DNA of 46,071 nt from Nocardiopsis sp. CNR-923 (GTDB taxonomy: Bacteria > Actinomycetota > Actinomycetes > Streptosporangiales > Streptosporangiaceae), in the NCBI RefSeq assembly GCF_001942255.1, contig NZ_MKKC01000088.1, positions 1-46,071 of the forward strand. Direction: 5' to 3'. The first letter of the stretch is position 1. Every line of letters starts with the position of its first letter. The translations under genes were made by a program, and so were the position numbers. Shown one piece after another: positions 9,291 through 17,220 of the stretch. The notes under the pieces were generated by a model, which was not told the origin of the DNA, ran no database searches, and was given only the letters and a program-made list of their open reading frames with translations.

Positions 9291-9419
9291 CTGACTCGCA
9301 GCTTGTGTCGGTAGTGGGTCGGTTGGCGACCGGGCACACGGCTCCTGGCACGCCGGAGGTGACCTCCCCACCCAGGCTAGACGGGCTGGGAGAGCGGGTG
9401 GTACGCGTCGGCGTCCAGC

Positions 9420-10547
9420 TCAGGCGCCGCCGACGTACTCGCGAGGCACCCGCGCGCCCACCCGCGTGACGATCTCGTACGGGATGGTGTCCAGGACCTC
9501 GGCCCAGTCCCCGGCGGTCGGAGTCGCGGGGTGGTCGGTCGGATCGCCGAACAGTACCGCGTACTCCCCCGCGTCCACCGGCTCATCGCCTACATCCACA
9601 ACGAACTGGTCCATGCAGACTGTTCCCGAGATGACGTGGGTACGCCCCCCGAGCAGCACGGGACCCTTGTTGGTGGCGTGACGCGGGACGCCGTCCGCGT
9701 ACCCGAGGGGCACCAGTGCCAGGGTGGTGTCGCGATCGGTGACGTAGCGGTGTCCGTAGGAGACGCCGTTGCCGGGACCGACGCGCTTGGTCAGGGCGAC
9801 ACGCGACCGGAGGGTCATCGCGGGGCGCAATCCGGGCACGTCGTAATGCGGGATGGGGACCAGACCGTAAGTGGCGATGCCGCCACGCACGAGGTCGAAG
9901 CGCGCCTCGGGGAGGGTGAGCAGGGCCGCCGAGTTGGCGATGTGGCGGACCTGCGGGGTGAGGCCGATCTTGTCGGCCACCTCCAGTGCCTCGTGGAAGT
10001 TCGAGAGCTGGAGCGGGATCGACGCGTGTCCGGGCTCGTCCGCGCAGGCGAAGTGCGACCACACGCCGCTGACCCTGAGGTGCCCGGCGTCCTCGGCACG
10101 GGCGGCGGCCTCCACGAGGGAAGGCCACTCGGAGGCGCTGACGCCGCCGCGGTTGAGCCCGGTGTCGATCTTCAACTGGACGCGGGCGGGGCGTGCGAGT
10201 TCGCGCGCGGCGGCGATCACGGTGTCGAGGACCGCGCGGTCGCTGACGCCGAGGTCGATCCCGGCCGCGACGGCCTCGCCGACGGGCTCGCCCGGGGGGA
10301 TGATCCAGGCGAGGACGGGCGCGGTGATCCCGGCCGCCCGGAGCGCGAGGGCCTCGCGGATGAAGGCCGTGCCGAGCCACGCGGCGCCGCCCGCGAGGAC
10401 GGCGCGGGCCGCCGGAAGCAGGCCGTGGCCGTAGCCGTCGGCCTTCACCACCCCCATGAAGGGCGTGCCGCCCGCGCGCTCGCGAAGGAGCCGGACGTTG
10501 TCGGCGATCGCGTCCAGGTCGACGCGGGCGTGCGCGAAGTGAGCCAT
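9420..10547 (-). CDS. alr: Alanine racemase
   Basis: 375 residues. A PLP-dependent fold-type III enzyme that makes D-alanine for peptidoglycan. The PLP lysine is in GVVKADGYGHG near residue 38. The second catalytic Tyr is in NGVSYGHRYV, and CMDQFVVDVG is the usual C-terminal motif. ATG 10547 is the family-typical start (MAHFAHARVDLDAI); the much longer open frame upstream is non-coding. It is the first gene of the minus-strand run leading to tsaD and is divergent from the membrane protein at 10638. Confidence 0.95.
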   Translation of the reverse strand: MAHFAHARVDLDAIADNVRLLRERAGGTPFMGVVKADGYGHGLLPAARAVLAGGAAWLGTAFIREALALRAAGITAPVLAWIIPPGEPVGEAVAAGIDLGVSDRAVLDTVIAAARELARPARVQLKIDTGLNRGGVSASEWPSLVEAAARAEDAGHLRVSGVWSHFACADEPGHASIPLQLSNFHEALEVADKIGLTPQVRHIANSAALLTLPEARFDLVRGGIATYGLVPIPHYDVPGLRPAMTLRSRVALTKRVGPGNGVSYGHRYVTDRDTTLALVPLGYADGVPRHATNKGPVLLGGRTHVISGTVCMDQFVVDVGDEPVDAGEYAVLFGDPTDHPATPTAGDWAEVLDTIPYEIVTRVGARVPREYVGGA

Positions 10548-10637
10548 GTTCCCAGTCTTCCACGTGTGGGTTACCGCTCGGGAGCTGCGGGTATGTGGGT
10601 TCCGACCGAGTTCGAGGCCGTTTCTGGAGGGATCGGC

Positions 10638-11162
10638 ATGAGCGAGTTCGGAAGTGAGCGTCCGGTCGACGCGGTACGGCTGTGGTCCGGGGGACTGGCC
10701 ACCGCCGTGGTCGCGGCGCTGGTCGTCCTGGTCGGCACGCTGATCATTCGGGGGGTACTGGGAATTCCCGTGCTCGCGCCGGAGGAGGCGGGCTACCTGG
10801 GTGACACGGGGACCGTGGCCTACGCGTTGATGGCGGCCGCGGCGGCGTTGCTGGCCACGGGCCTGCTGCACGTGCTGCTGCTGACCGCGCCGCGACCGCG
10901 CGCGTTCTTCGGGTGGATGATGGGGCTGATGACGGCGGTCGCCGCGGTCACGCCGTTCACCCAGGGAGCCGAACTGGCCAGCCAGATCGCCACTGCGGTC
11001 GTCAACCTCGTCGCCGGGGTGGCGATCGCGACGCTGTTGGGCGGCGTCGCGGGGACGGCCGCCGTCAGGTCGGGGAACAGGCCGCCCCCGGTGTTACGGC
11101 AGGAGGGGATCCTGCCGGACGTGGACGGGTCCGACTACCGAAGGGATCGGCGGAGACCGTGA
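10638..11162 (+). CDS. Four-helix membrane protein (DUF6069-like)
   Basis: 174 residues with four predicted membrane helices: residues about 20-40 (ATAVVAALVVLVGTLIIRG), 58-80, 89-108 and 117-138, then a polar C-terminal tail. This layout fits the small DUF6069-type proteins of actinomycetes, whose function is unknown. The GGAGG ribosome site 6-10 nt before ATG 10638 fixes the start. It is divergent from alr and convergent with the SnoaL-like gene. Confidence 0.72.
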   Translation: MSEFGSERPVDAVRLWSGGLATAVVAALVVLVGTLIIRGVLGIPVLAPEEAGYLGDTGTVAYALMAAAAALLATGLLHVLLLTAPRPRAFFGWMMGLMTAVAAVTPFTQGAELASQIATAVVNLVAGVAIATLLGGVAGTAAVRSGNRPPPVLRQEGILPDVDGSDYRRDRRRP

Positions 11163-11270
11163 CCGGAGCGGACCCAGGGCGCGTGCGACGCCCGCGGAAC
11201 GCGGACGGGCAGCACGGACCGGAGCGGACGCGGACGGAACGCGTGCCCGAAGCGGACGGGCGGCACGGAC
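11161..11270. repeat. Two-copy imperfect tandem repeat
   Basis: GACCGGAGCGGAC occurs at 11161-11173 and 11217-11229. A 19-mer occurs at 11201-11219 and 11252-11270 with one mismatch. Together they suggest a degenerate unit of roughly 50-56 bp present about twice, in the non-coding tail after the membrane protein gene. Confidence 0.5.
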
Positions 11271-11277
11271 AGCCATG

Positions 11278-11304
11278 AGGGGCGGGGCCGAAGGGCCCGC
11301 CCCT
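11278..11304. terminator. Bidirectional hairpin terminator
   Basis: AGGGGCGGG pairs with CCCGCCCCT around a small loop, between two convergent genes (ends at 11162 and 11341). A GC-rich stem in this position is a plausible terminator for both. Confidence 0.6.
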
Positions 11305-11340
11305 TCGCCGTGCGCGGGCGCGATCCCGCTCTCCGGCGAC

Positions 11341-11775
11341 CTACGAGGCCCGGTCGAGGGCTTCGGTCAGTGCGACCGGAACGACGTCGAGGCGGTCGAA
11401 GCGCCAACCGTCCTCGGTGCGGCGCGCCTCGTAGCGGTGGATCGCGGCAGCGATGGCCTCGGTTCTGTCGCCCATGACGTAGACGGCGAGGTCGTGGGCC
11501 CGCACCGTGGCGGTGTCGCCGTCGGTCTCGATGACGAGGTTGGACTTGTTGTGCAGGGTGCGGACGAAGGTGTCGTGGCCCGAACGGGCGAGCGCGACGA
11601 GCTCCTCGATGCCCCGGGCCCGTCCGCGGAGGGACGTGACGACGACGTCCTCGGTGAAGAGTTCGTCGGTCTCGTCGTACCGGCCCTCGTCGATCCACAG
11701 GCTGTGGCGGGCGACCAGGTCGGCCAGTTCCGCGCGGTCGGCGAGTCCGCGGATCAGGGTCTCGGTGCTGGTCAT
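11341..11775 (-). CDS. SnoaL-like (NTF2-fold) protein
   Basis: 144 residues. The opening helix with RAELADLVARHSLWIDEGRY and the later LHNKSNLVIETDGDTATVRA strand pattern match the SnoaL_4 type of NTF2-like proteins. Members can be cyclases, hydratases, small-molecule carriers or of unknown function, so no reaction can be assigned. It is divergent from a MarR regulator, with two operator-like palindromes between the genes, and is probably that regulator's main target. Confidence 0.75.
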   Translation of the reverse strand: MTSTETLIRGLADRAELADLVARHSLWIDEGRYDETDELFTEDVVVTSLRGRARGIEELVALARSGHDTFVRTLHNKSNLVIETDGDTATVRAHDLAVYVMGDRTEAIAAAIHRYEARRTEDGWRFDRLDVVPVALTEALDRAS

Positions 11776-11794
11776 GACAACCTCCGAAAATTAA

Positions 11795-11807
11795 TTAGAA
11801 ATACTAA
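11795..11807. promoter_or_regulatory. MarR-type operator 1
   Basis: TTAGAAATACTAA fits TTAG-N5-CTAA, a 13-bp palindrome lying 20 bp from the SnoaL-like start codon. An equal site lies at 11836-11848. The intergenic stretch is strikingly AT-rich for this genome. Confidence 0.6.
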
Positions 11808-11835
11808 CGTTTAAATCGCCAACGAACATACATCG

Positions 11836-11848
11836 TTAGTTTCGCTAA
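11836..11848. promoter_or_regulatory. MarR-type operator 2
   Basis: TTAGTTTCGCTAA fits the same TTAG-N5-CTAA pattern as 11795-11807. The centres are 41 bp apart, about four helical turns, so two dimers would sit on the same face of the DNA. The site ends 23 bp before the MarR start, consistent with autoregulation. Confidence 0.6.
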
Positions 11849-11871
11849 TGCAAGAGGGATAGGGTGTCCGC

Positions 11872-12422
11872 ATGGAGACGAGCGACGAACTGCGATTCGA
11901 CCACGGCGAGCAGACCCCTGAGCGGCTCAGGCGCCAGCTCTCGCGCCTGGCCGGAATGACAGCCGTCCAGACACGGCGCGTCGCGGGGGAGGCGCTCCGC
12001 GCGGTGGGAGCCCACAAGGACCACTTCGTGGTGCTCGCCGCCCTGGCCGAGTTCGGCCCCGCCAGCCAGGCGACGCTCTCCGGCCGCACCAGGATCTACA
12101 AGAGCGATCTCGTGGCGGTCCTCAACGACCTCGCCGACGGCGGCTGGGTCCGCCGCGCCCCCGACCCGTACGACAGGCGCCGCAACGTCATCACCATCAC
12201 CCACGACGGCGAACGCCGCCTGTCCGAGCTCGACCGGATCCTCGACGAGGTCAACGAGCGCGTCATGGCCCCGCTCAGCACCGACGAGCGCGCACAGCTG
12301 TTCGCGCTGCTCGGCCGCGTCAACGCCCACCTCGCCGACGCGCCGGGCCGTGCCTGGCCACCGCGCCCCGCGTCGAACCGCCCCGGCCCAGGGGAAACCC
12401 CAGCGACGTCACCGCGTCCTAG
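11872..12422 (+). CDS. MarR-family regulator, stop codon out of frame
   Basis: The winged-helix core is clear: HFVVLAALAEFGPASQATLS, then the recognition region LVAVLNDLADGGWVRRAPDP and the wing YDRRRNVITITHDGERRL. A MarR protein should end near residue 150-180. Here the frame runs on without a stop to 12765, overlapping the next gene by 250 nt. A TAG at 12420-12422 would be in frame if one base had been lost upstream, giving 183 residues, so I end the gene there as the likely true form. It is divergent from the SnoaL-like gene and probably controls it and itself through the twin TTAG-N5-CTAA sites. Confidence 0.75.
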
Positions 12423-12514
12423 TACGGACAGCGCCGGAACCCCCATCCACCCGTGGACCGGCCCCTGCCCCCACCCCCGGCGCCCCGGGCAGCGGGCCCA
12501 GGAAAGAGACGGCC

Positions 12515-13327
12515 GTGATCTTCAAGCGCATGCTCGCCAGTGTCGGCATCGGAGGTGCCACCGTCGAGACCACTCTCGACACCGAGTCCGTGACGCCGGG
12601 CGGCACCGTCACCGGCACCCTCAAGGTCACCGGCGGCGACGTCGCCCAGACCGTAGAGGGCATCAGCGTCGGTCTGCGCGCCACCGTGGAGAAGGAGTAC
12701 GAGTACGAGGACGACGAGGGGGAGGTGCACTCGGGCGAGTACACCATCGACCAGGTCGTCGCTGAGCACGTCGTCAGCGACGCGGTGTTCGAGCTGGAGG
12801 CGGAGCAGGAGATCGAGTTCCCCTTCGAGTTGCCCATCCCCATGGAGGCGCCCGTCACCGCACTCTGGGGCGAGCACATCCTGGAGGGCGTGGGCGTCAA
12901 CACCCGACTGCACGTGGACAACGCCCTGGACCGCACGGACGTGGACCCGCTGCTCATCGAGCCCCTTCCCGCCCAGGCCGCGGTCCTCCAGGCCCTGCAC
13001 GCGCTGGGCTTCGAGCTGAAGGGCGTCGACCTGGAGAAGGGCGAAATCGCGGGATCCCGCCAGAAACTGCCCTTCTACCAGGAGTTCGAGTACACCGGAG
13101 CCGGACAGTACGAGGGACTGGAGTCCCTGGAGCTGACCTTCCTCACCGACGATGAGGGCGTGGACGTGGTGCTGGAGCTGGACAAGAGGCCCGGCATCCT
13201 GTTCGGGGAGGGCGGCGACACCCTGCTGCGCCTGAGCGTCGGTCACGACGCCACCGACGCCGAGGAGATCGCCGGAGCGCTCCACGAGTGGATCCACGCG
13301 ATCGCCGGCGAGCGCGGCCTGTTCTGA
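12515..13327 (+). CDS. Spo0M-like sporulation-control protein
   Basis: 270 residues. MIFKRMLASVGIGGATVETT and the arrestin-like beta-sandwich segments (VTPGGTVTGTLKVTGG, then IPMEAPVTALWG) match the Spo0M family. Spo0M affects sporulation in Bacillus; in actinomycetes its role is poorly known and may be structural or linked to the cell envelope. GTG 12515 with AGGAAAGAG just upstream sets the start. It is convergent with the SecD-like gene. Confidence 0.85.
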   Translation: MIFKRMLASVGIGGATVETTLDTESVTPGGTVTGTLKVTGGDVAQTVEGISVGLRATVEKEYEYEDDEGEVHSGEYTIDQVVAEHVVSDAVFELEAEQEIEFPFELPIPMEAPVTALWGEHILEGVGVNTRLHVDNALDRTDVDPLLIEPLPAQAAVLQALHALGFELKGVDLEKGEIAGSRQKLPFYQEFEYTGAGQYEGLESLELTFLTDDEGVDVVLELDKRPGILFGEGGDTLLRLSVGHDATDAEEIAGALHEWIHAIAGERGLF

Positions 13328-13397
13328 GCGCCGAGGGGAACCCCCGCCCCGGGACCCACCGGATCGCGCGGACCGCGACGCGGCGCCGCACCCCCGG

Positions 13398-14240
13398 TCA
13401 CTCCACGACGGTGACCTCCAGGGGCAGGGGTTCCCCTCGTAGAAGGCTCGCCAGGACGCGTGCCTCCTCCTCGGTGAAACCGCCCTCGATCACCGCGATC
13501 CCGCCGCCCAAGCCGACCTGGCAGGCGACGTCGGAGCCGACCTCCGGCGCGGAGACCGCCTCGTCGTCGACGACCACCGCGATGCGGCGCTCGGCCGCGC
13601 CCAGGGGATGACACGCCGCCTCACCGGTCGCCCGGGACCAGGCGTCGGCGCCCTGCGCGGTGAAGCCGACGTGCACGTTCCACCGGCCGCTCGACGGGTC
13701 GTGCCCGGCCTCGGCGGACTCGAAGCCGTCGTCGTCCATCAGTGCCGGACCGAGGAGGAGGTCGCCGTTCCCCTGCGGATCGGGCAGGGTCAGCACGGCC
13801 TCACCGGGGTGCACCGGGTCGGTCTCCCCGGTCGCTCCCACCACCGGATGGACCGACAGGAGCCCGCGTCGTTCCAGGAGGACCTCCGCCTGGTCGCGGT
13901 CCGCGCCGCGGGGCAGTTCCACGGAGACGGTCCCCTCCCCCGTGGTCACCCGCGGCTCACCCGCTCCCATGGCCACGACCCGTCGTTCCACGATCTCGGC
14001 GACGCCGTCCACGTCCTCGGGCGCGGCGGCGGCTCCGGGTCCGCCGACCCTGAGAACGACGGTCTCGCCCCTTCCCGGCCACAGGACCCACACCGTGACC
14101 CCGGCCAGGACGAGCACGGCCAGAGCGGCGGAGACGAAGACGGGGATCAACCACAGCCGGGCGTGGTACGAGGACGACGGGGGGTGGGGGGCCACGGGGT
14201 TCCTCTCGGGGCCGAGGGGAGGCCGGCTCCCGCGCGCCAC
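13398..14240 (-). CDS. Membrane-anchored SecD-like extracytoplasmic domain
   Basis: 280 residues. One membrane helix (about residues 30-53, WLIPVFVSAALAVLVLAGVTV) precedes an extracytoplasmic part. That part matches the SecD P1 domain and head of the SecDF encoded at 20755: ERRIAVVVDDEAVSAPE here against RRRVAIVLDNEIISAPE there, and the preceding GEAAC against AEAAC. The five-helix channel bundle that follows P1 in SecD is absent; the protein ends soon after (LPLEVTVVE). So it cannot be a proton-driven SecD on its own. It may bind exported substrates or modulate SecDF, but that is inference. The start is uncertain (GTG 14240, or an inner GTG near 14195). Confidence 0.75.
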   Translation of the reverse strand: MARGSRPPLGPERNPVAPHPPSSSYHARLWLIPVFVSAALAVLVLAGVTVWVLWPGRGETVVLRVGGPGAAAAPEDVDGVAEIVERRVVAMGAGEPRVTTGEGTVSVELPRGADRDQAEVLLERRGLLSVHPVVGATGETDPVHPGEAVLTLPDPQGNGDLLLGPALMDDDGFESAEAGHDPSSGRWNVHVGFTAQGADAWSRATGEAACHPLGAAERRIAVVVDDEAVSAPEVGSDVACQVGLGGGIAVIEGGFTEEEARVLASLLRGEPLPLEVTVVE

Positions 14241-14264
14241 GGCGGGGCCCGCCCCCTGTCGGGC

Positions 14265-14510
14265 TCACATCATGGGGGCGATGACCACGCGGTAGCGGCC
14301 ACCGTCGGCGGTGGAGACGTCGCGGCGGAAGTCGTTGACCCGGTTCACCGACCGTTGCACGACGCCTCCGTCGATCTCGCTCGTGTCAACCGTGGGCAGG
14401 TACTTCTCCACCGCGCGGAGCGCTTCGTCGACGGTCATGGCGGTCTCCCGCCGTTCCGGGACGATGCGCCACCCGTCGTCGGCGAGGCGGCTGATGGCGA
14501 TCCGGAACAT
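14265..14510 (-). CDS. Small conserved-looking protein, unknown function
   Basis: 81 residues from ATG 14510. It has a short N-terminal strand (MFRIAISRL), an amphipathic helix (TVDEALRAVEKYLPTVD) and a C-terminal strand (GGRYRVVIAPMM). There is no signal peptide or membrane helix. Host-like codon use supports it as a real gene. It lies downstream of the divergent region shared with the TetR gene at 14827. I do not recognise the family. Confidence 0.6.
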   Translation of the reverse strand: MFRIAISRLADDGWRIVPERRETAMTVDEALRAVEKYLPTVDTSEIDGGVVQRSVNRVNDFRRDVSTADGGRYRVVIAPMM

Positions 14511-14695
14511 ACCCGGTCTCCCTGCGGTCTCGGGGGGCTCTGACCGCATTCTCCCCCATCCCGTCCGACGCTGTGAAGTGCCCGGAAACGGACGACCCGC
14601 GATCGGGCGGCACGCGCCCGCCGCGTGGTCCACGGGCGCCACGAAAGCTACGTTCCGCGACGATCCGGCCACCGCCGCGCTCGACGGTTCCCGAA

Positions 14696-14734
14696 CGAAC
14701 GGTCGTCTACGCTGAACAAGCCACCGACCGTTCG
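14696..14734. promoter_or_regulatory. Possible TetR operator (10-bp inverted repeat)
   Basis: CGAACGGTCG (14696-14705) and CGACCGTTCG (14725-14734) are perfect inverted copies separated by 19 bp, about 90 bp upstream of the TetR start and between two divergent genes. This resembles the ACCG/CGTT-type sites of PaaR-like regulators. The rest of 14511-14826 holds no gene that I can support. Confidence 0.5.
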
Positions 14735-14826
14735 ACCAGCGGCCCCGACCGCACCCGCCGACCCGGGCCCCGGGCAGGCGCCACCCCCAGCACGCGGGGA
14801 TCCGGCAGGAGGTAGATTCGACAAAC

Positions 14827-15468
14827 GTGTCCCGAACTTCCCCAGTCGAACCAGCTCCCGCGCGCGGTGAGTCCGCCCGGCGCCGCTCCGGCCGCCCCGG
14901 CCACGACGCCGACTCCGTCCTGCGCGTGGCCGCACGCGTGTTCAACGAACGCGGGTACGACGGCACGAGCATGGAGGACCTGGCCCGCGCGCTCGGCGTG
15001 ACCAAGTCCGCCATCTACCACCACGTCAGCGGCAAGACCGAGCTGCTGCGCCGGTCCCTGGACCTGGCGTTGGACGCGCTCTTCGCCGTCACCCGCGAGG
15101 AGGCGTCCACGGCCGGCCCGGCGATCGACCGTCTGGAGCACGTCCTCCACGGCAGTGTCCGCGTCCTGGTGGAGCAGTTGCCGCACGTCACGCTGCTGCT
15201 GCGGGTCCGGGGCAACACCGAGGTGGAGAAGCACGCGCTGGTCCGCCGCCGCGAGTTCGACCACCTGGTCGCCGACCTCGTGCGCGAGGGCATCGCCGCC
15301 GGTGAGATCCGCGACGACGTCGACCCCGCGGTCGCCTCCCGCCTGCTGTTCGGCATGGTCAACTCGATCGTCGAGTGGTACAAGCCCGACCGCGGCCTGG
15401 ACGCCGCGGAGCTGGCGGACTCCCTGTGCCGCATCGCCTTCCAGGGGATGCGGACCGTGGACCGGTAG
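14827..15468 (+). CDS. TetR-family regulator, PaaR-like
   Basis: 213 residues. The DNA-binding domain is clear (FNERGYDGTSMEDLARALGV, then TKSAIYHHVSGKTELL), near residues 38-75. This helix-turn-helix sequence is very like the PaaR group, which controls phenylacetate or related acyl-CoA catabolism in actinomycetes. No paa genes are in the window, so the ligand is only a guess. The start is taken as GTG 14827; AGGAGG lies 15 nt upstream, a long spacing, so the start could differ. An inverted repeat at 14696-14734 may be its operator. Confidence 0.85.
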   Translation: MSRTSPVEPAPARGESARRRSGRPGHDADSVLRVAARVFNERGYDGTSMEDLARALGVTKSAIYHHVSGKTELLRRSLDLALDALFAVTREEASTAGPAIDRLEHVLHGSVRVLVEQLPHVTLLLRVRGNTEVEKHALVRRREFDHLVADLVREGIAAGEIRDDVDPAVASRLLFGMVNSIVEWYKPDRGLDAAELADSLCRIAFQGMRTVDR

Positions 15469-16038
15469 ACGCCGGCCGCGTGGCCCACGGCCGTCTCCCG
15501 GCTCCGCCAGTCCTCCCGGCGCCGTCCGGCACACCCTCGGCGAACACGTGACGCACGTCACACCGCACACACGGGTCCCGTCGGCGCCCCGTAACTTCCG
15601 GTGGCGGCGGACCGACGGAGCCGCCGAGGGCATCCGGGGCTGGAACCCGTCCGGCTCCCACGTGGTCCACGCGACCTTCGCCCTGCTGTTCATTCCGTTC
15701 ACCGTCCGCTTCGCGCCGCAGACCGAGGGCCGGTCGGCGCAGGACGCGGAATGAGGCGGCCAACCCGTGCACCCACGTGAGGGGGTCGACCGCACCGGTC
15801 CCCCTCGCGCGCCGACGCCGAGGCGGCGGAGCAGCCGGGCCCGCCGGAAAACCGCTGGCGCCCGAGGCCAGGTCACGCCTAGAATCACGGGGCCCGCGCA
15901 CGGTGCGGCGGGCCGTCCGGCGACGGAGAGGACCACACCATGGCTGATCGCACGTTCACCCCCCAGCCCACCTCCCCGATCGTCCGCGAGCCCTGAGGAC
16001 GCAGACTCCTTCCGGCTCGCCGTCACAGAGAGCCCGAC
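15469..16038. other. Gap with a transporter-like scrap and a short ORF
   Basis: No full gene is visible. A plus-strand frame ending at 15754 closes with FALLFIPFTVRFAPQTEGRS, which resembles the C-terminal end of MFS sugar porters (VPETKGRS-type), so a lost transporter is possible. An 18-codon ORF (15941-15997, ATG after GGAGAGG) precedes rsgA, with a TAGAAT box at 15880-15885. Neither is strong enough to call as a gene. Confidence 0.35.
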
Positions 16039-17153
16039 GTGAGCACTCACGATTCCGACGCCCCTGCGTCGCATCCCCTCACCCCGTACGCTGGTCCTCC
16101 CGTGTCGAGGCGGCCTTTGACGCCGTCGCCCTGACCAGCGAACACGTACTCCTGCCCGCCCGCGTGTCCGCGGCGCGCCGAGGCGGCGCCGAAGTGCTGC
16201 TGCCCGAAGCCGAGACCGCCGAGCACGCCCCCGCCGTGCGCCGTTCCGCCCGGACCGACCCCGCGAGCGCCCCGACCAGCGGCGACTGGGTGGCCGTCCG
16301 GCGCTCCGGCGACACCTGGCTGGTCGAGGCCGTCCTGGAGCGTTCCTCGGCCCTCGTCCGTCAGGGCGTGGCCACCGACTCCCACGACCAGGTCCTGGCC
16401 GCCAACGTCGACGCCGTCCTCATCTGCGAGGCGGCGGACCAGGGGCCCAACGTGGGCCGTCTGGAACGCTTCCTGACCCTGGCGTGGGCAAGCGGGGCGA
16501 CCCCCGTCGTCGCCGTCACCAAGGCCGACCTCGCCGGAGACCGCCTCCCGGAGGTGGTCGAGCTGGTCGAGTCGGTCGCGGGCGGCGCGGACGTGCACAC
16601 CGTCAGCGCCCACACCGGGGACGGCCTGGACGAACTGGCCCGGCTACTGCTGCCCGGCAGCACGTGGGTACTTCTCGGCACGTCCGGCGCCGGGAAGTCC
16701 AGCCTGGTCAACGCGGTCGCCGGACGCACGCTGATGGACACCGGCGAAATCCGCGGCGACAAGCGCGGACGACACACGACCACCCGCCGCCAGCTCCTCA
16801 CGCTGCCCGGAGGCGCGATGGTCCTGGACATCCCCGGAGTCCGCCGGATCGACGTCCCCGGTGACGCGGACGGCGTCGACCGGACCTTCGACGACATCCA
16901 GGAGTTCGCCGAGCGGTGCCGGTTCGCGGACTGCTCGCACGGCCCCGAACCGGGCTGCGCGGTCGTCGCCGCCGTCGACGAGGGCGACCTGGACGCCCGG
17001 CGGCTGGAGCGGTGGAACCGGCTCCGGCGCGAAGCCGAGCGGAACCGGTCCCGGGCCGACCACCGCCTGCGCGAGGAGGAGAAACGGCGCTGGAAGGCCA
17101 ACGACAAGGTGGCCAGGGACGCGCGGCGGCGCAAACGCGGTCACATGTCCTGA
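16039..17153 (+). CDS. rsgA: Ribosome small-subunit GTPase RsgA, N-terminal frame break
   Basis: A circularly permuted GTPase that helps 30S maturation. It has an OB-fold N-terminus, then VTKADL (G4), GTSGAGKSSLVNAV (G1), the threonine-rich switch region, DIPGVRRID (G3) and a C-terminal zinc site in CRFADCSHGPEPGC. The frame from GTG 16164 lacks the first 40 residues. Those are found upstream in another frame from GTG 16039. Adding one G at 16090 (TACGCTGG to TACGGCTGG) joins them into 371 residues with the expected GWSSRVEAAFDAVAL start. The stop is at 17151-17153. The function is certain; the break is probably a base-call error. Confidence 0.9.
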
Positions 17154-17173
17154 CGGTCGCGACGCACACGAGG

Positions 17174-17209
17174 GACGCCCGGCCCCTCCCTTCGGGGGAG
17201 CCGGGCGTC
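17174..17209. terminator. Bidirectional terminator between rsgA and tatD
   Basis: GACGCCCGGC pairs with GCCGGGCGTC, with a further CCCTCCC/GGGGGAG inner pairing around TTCG. It lies midway between the convergent ends of rsgA (17153) and tatD (17221). Confidence 0.8.
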
Positions 17210-17220
17210 ACCTGGGGTGC

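Noticed and set aside
9531..11162. 543-codon plus-strand frame opposite alr
   Set aside because: Only the last 174 codons (from 10638) look like protein. The rest is antisense to alr with shadow composition.
11161..11270. CRISPR-like short repeats
   Set aside because: Only two imperfect copies with similar spacers are present, so it is a degenerate tandem repeat, not an array. No cas genes are present.
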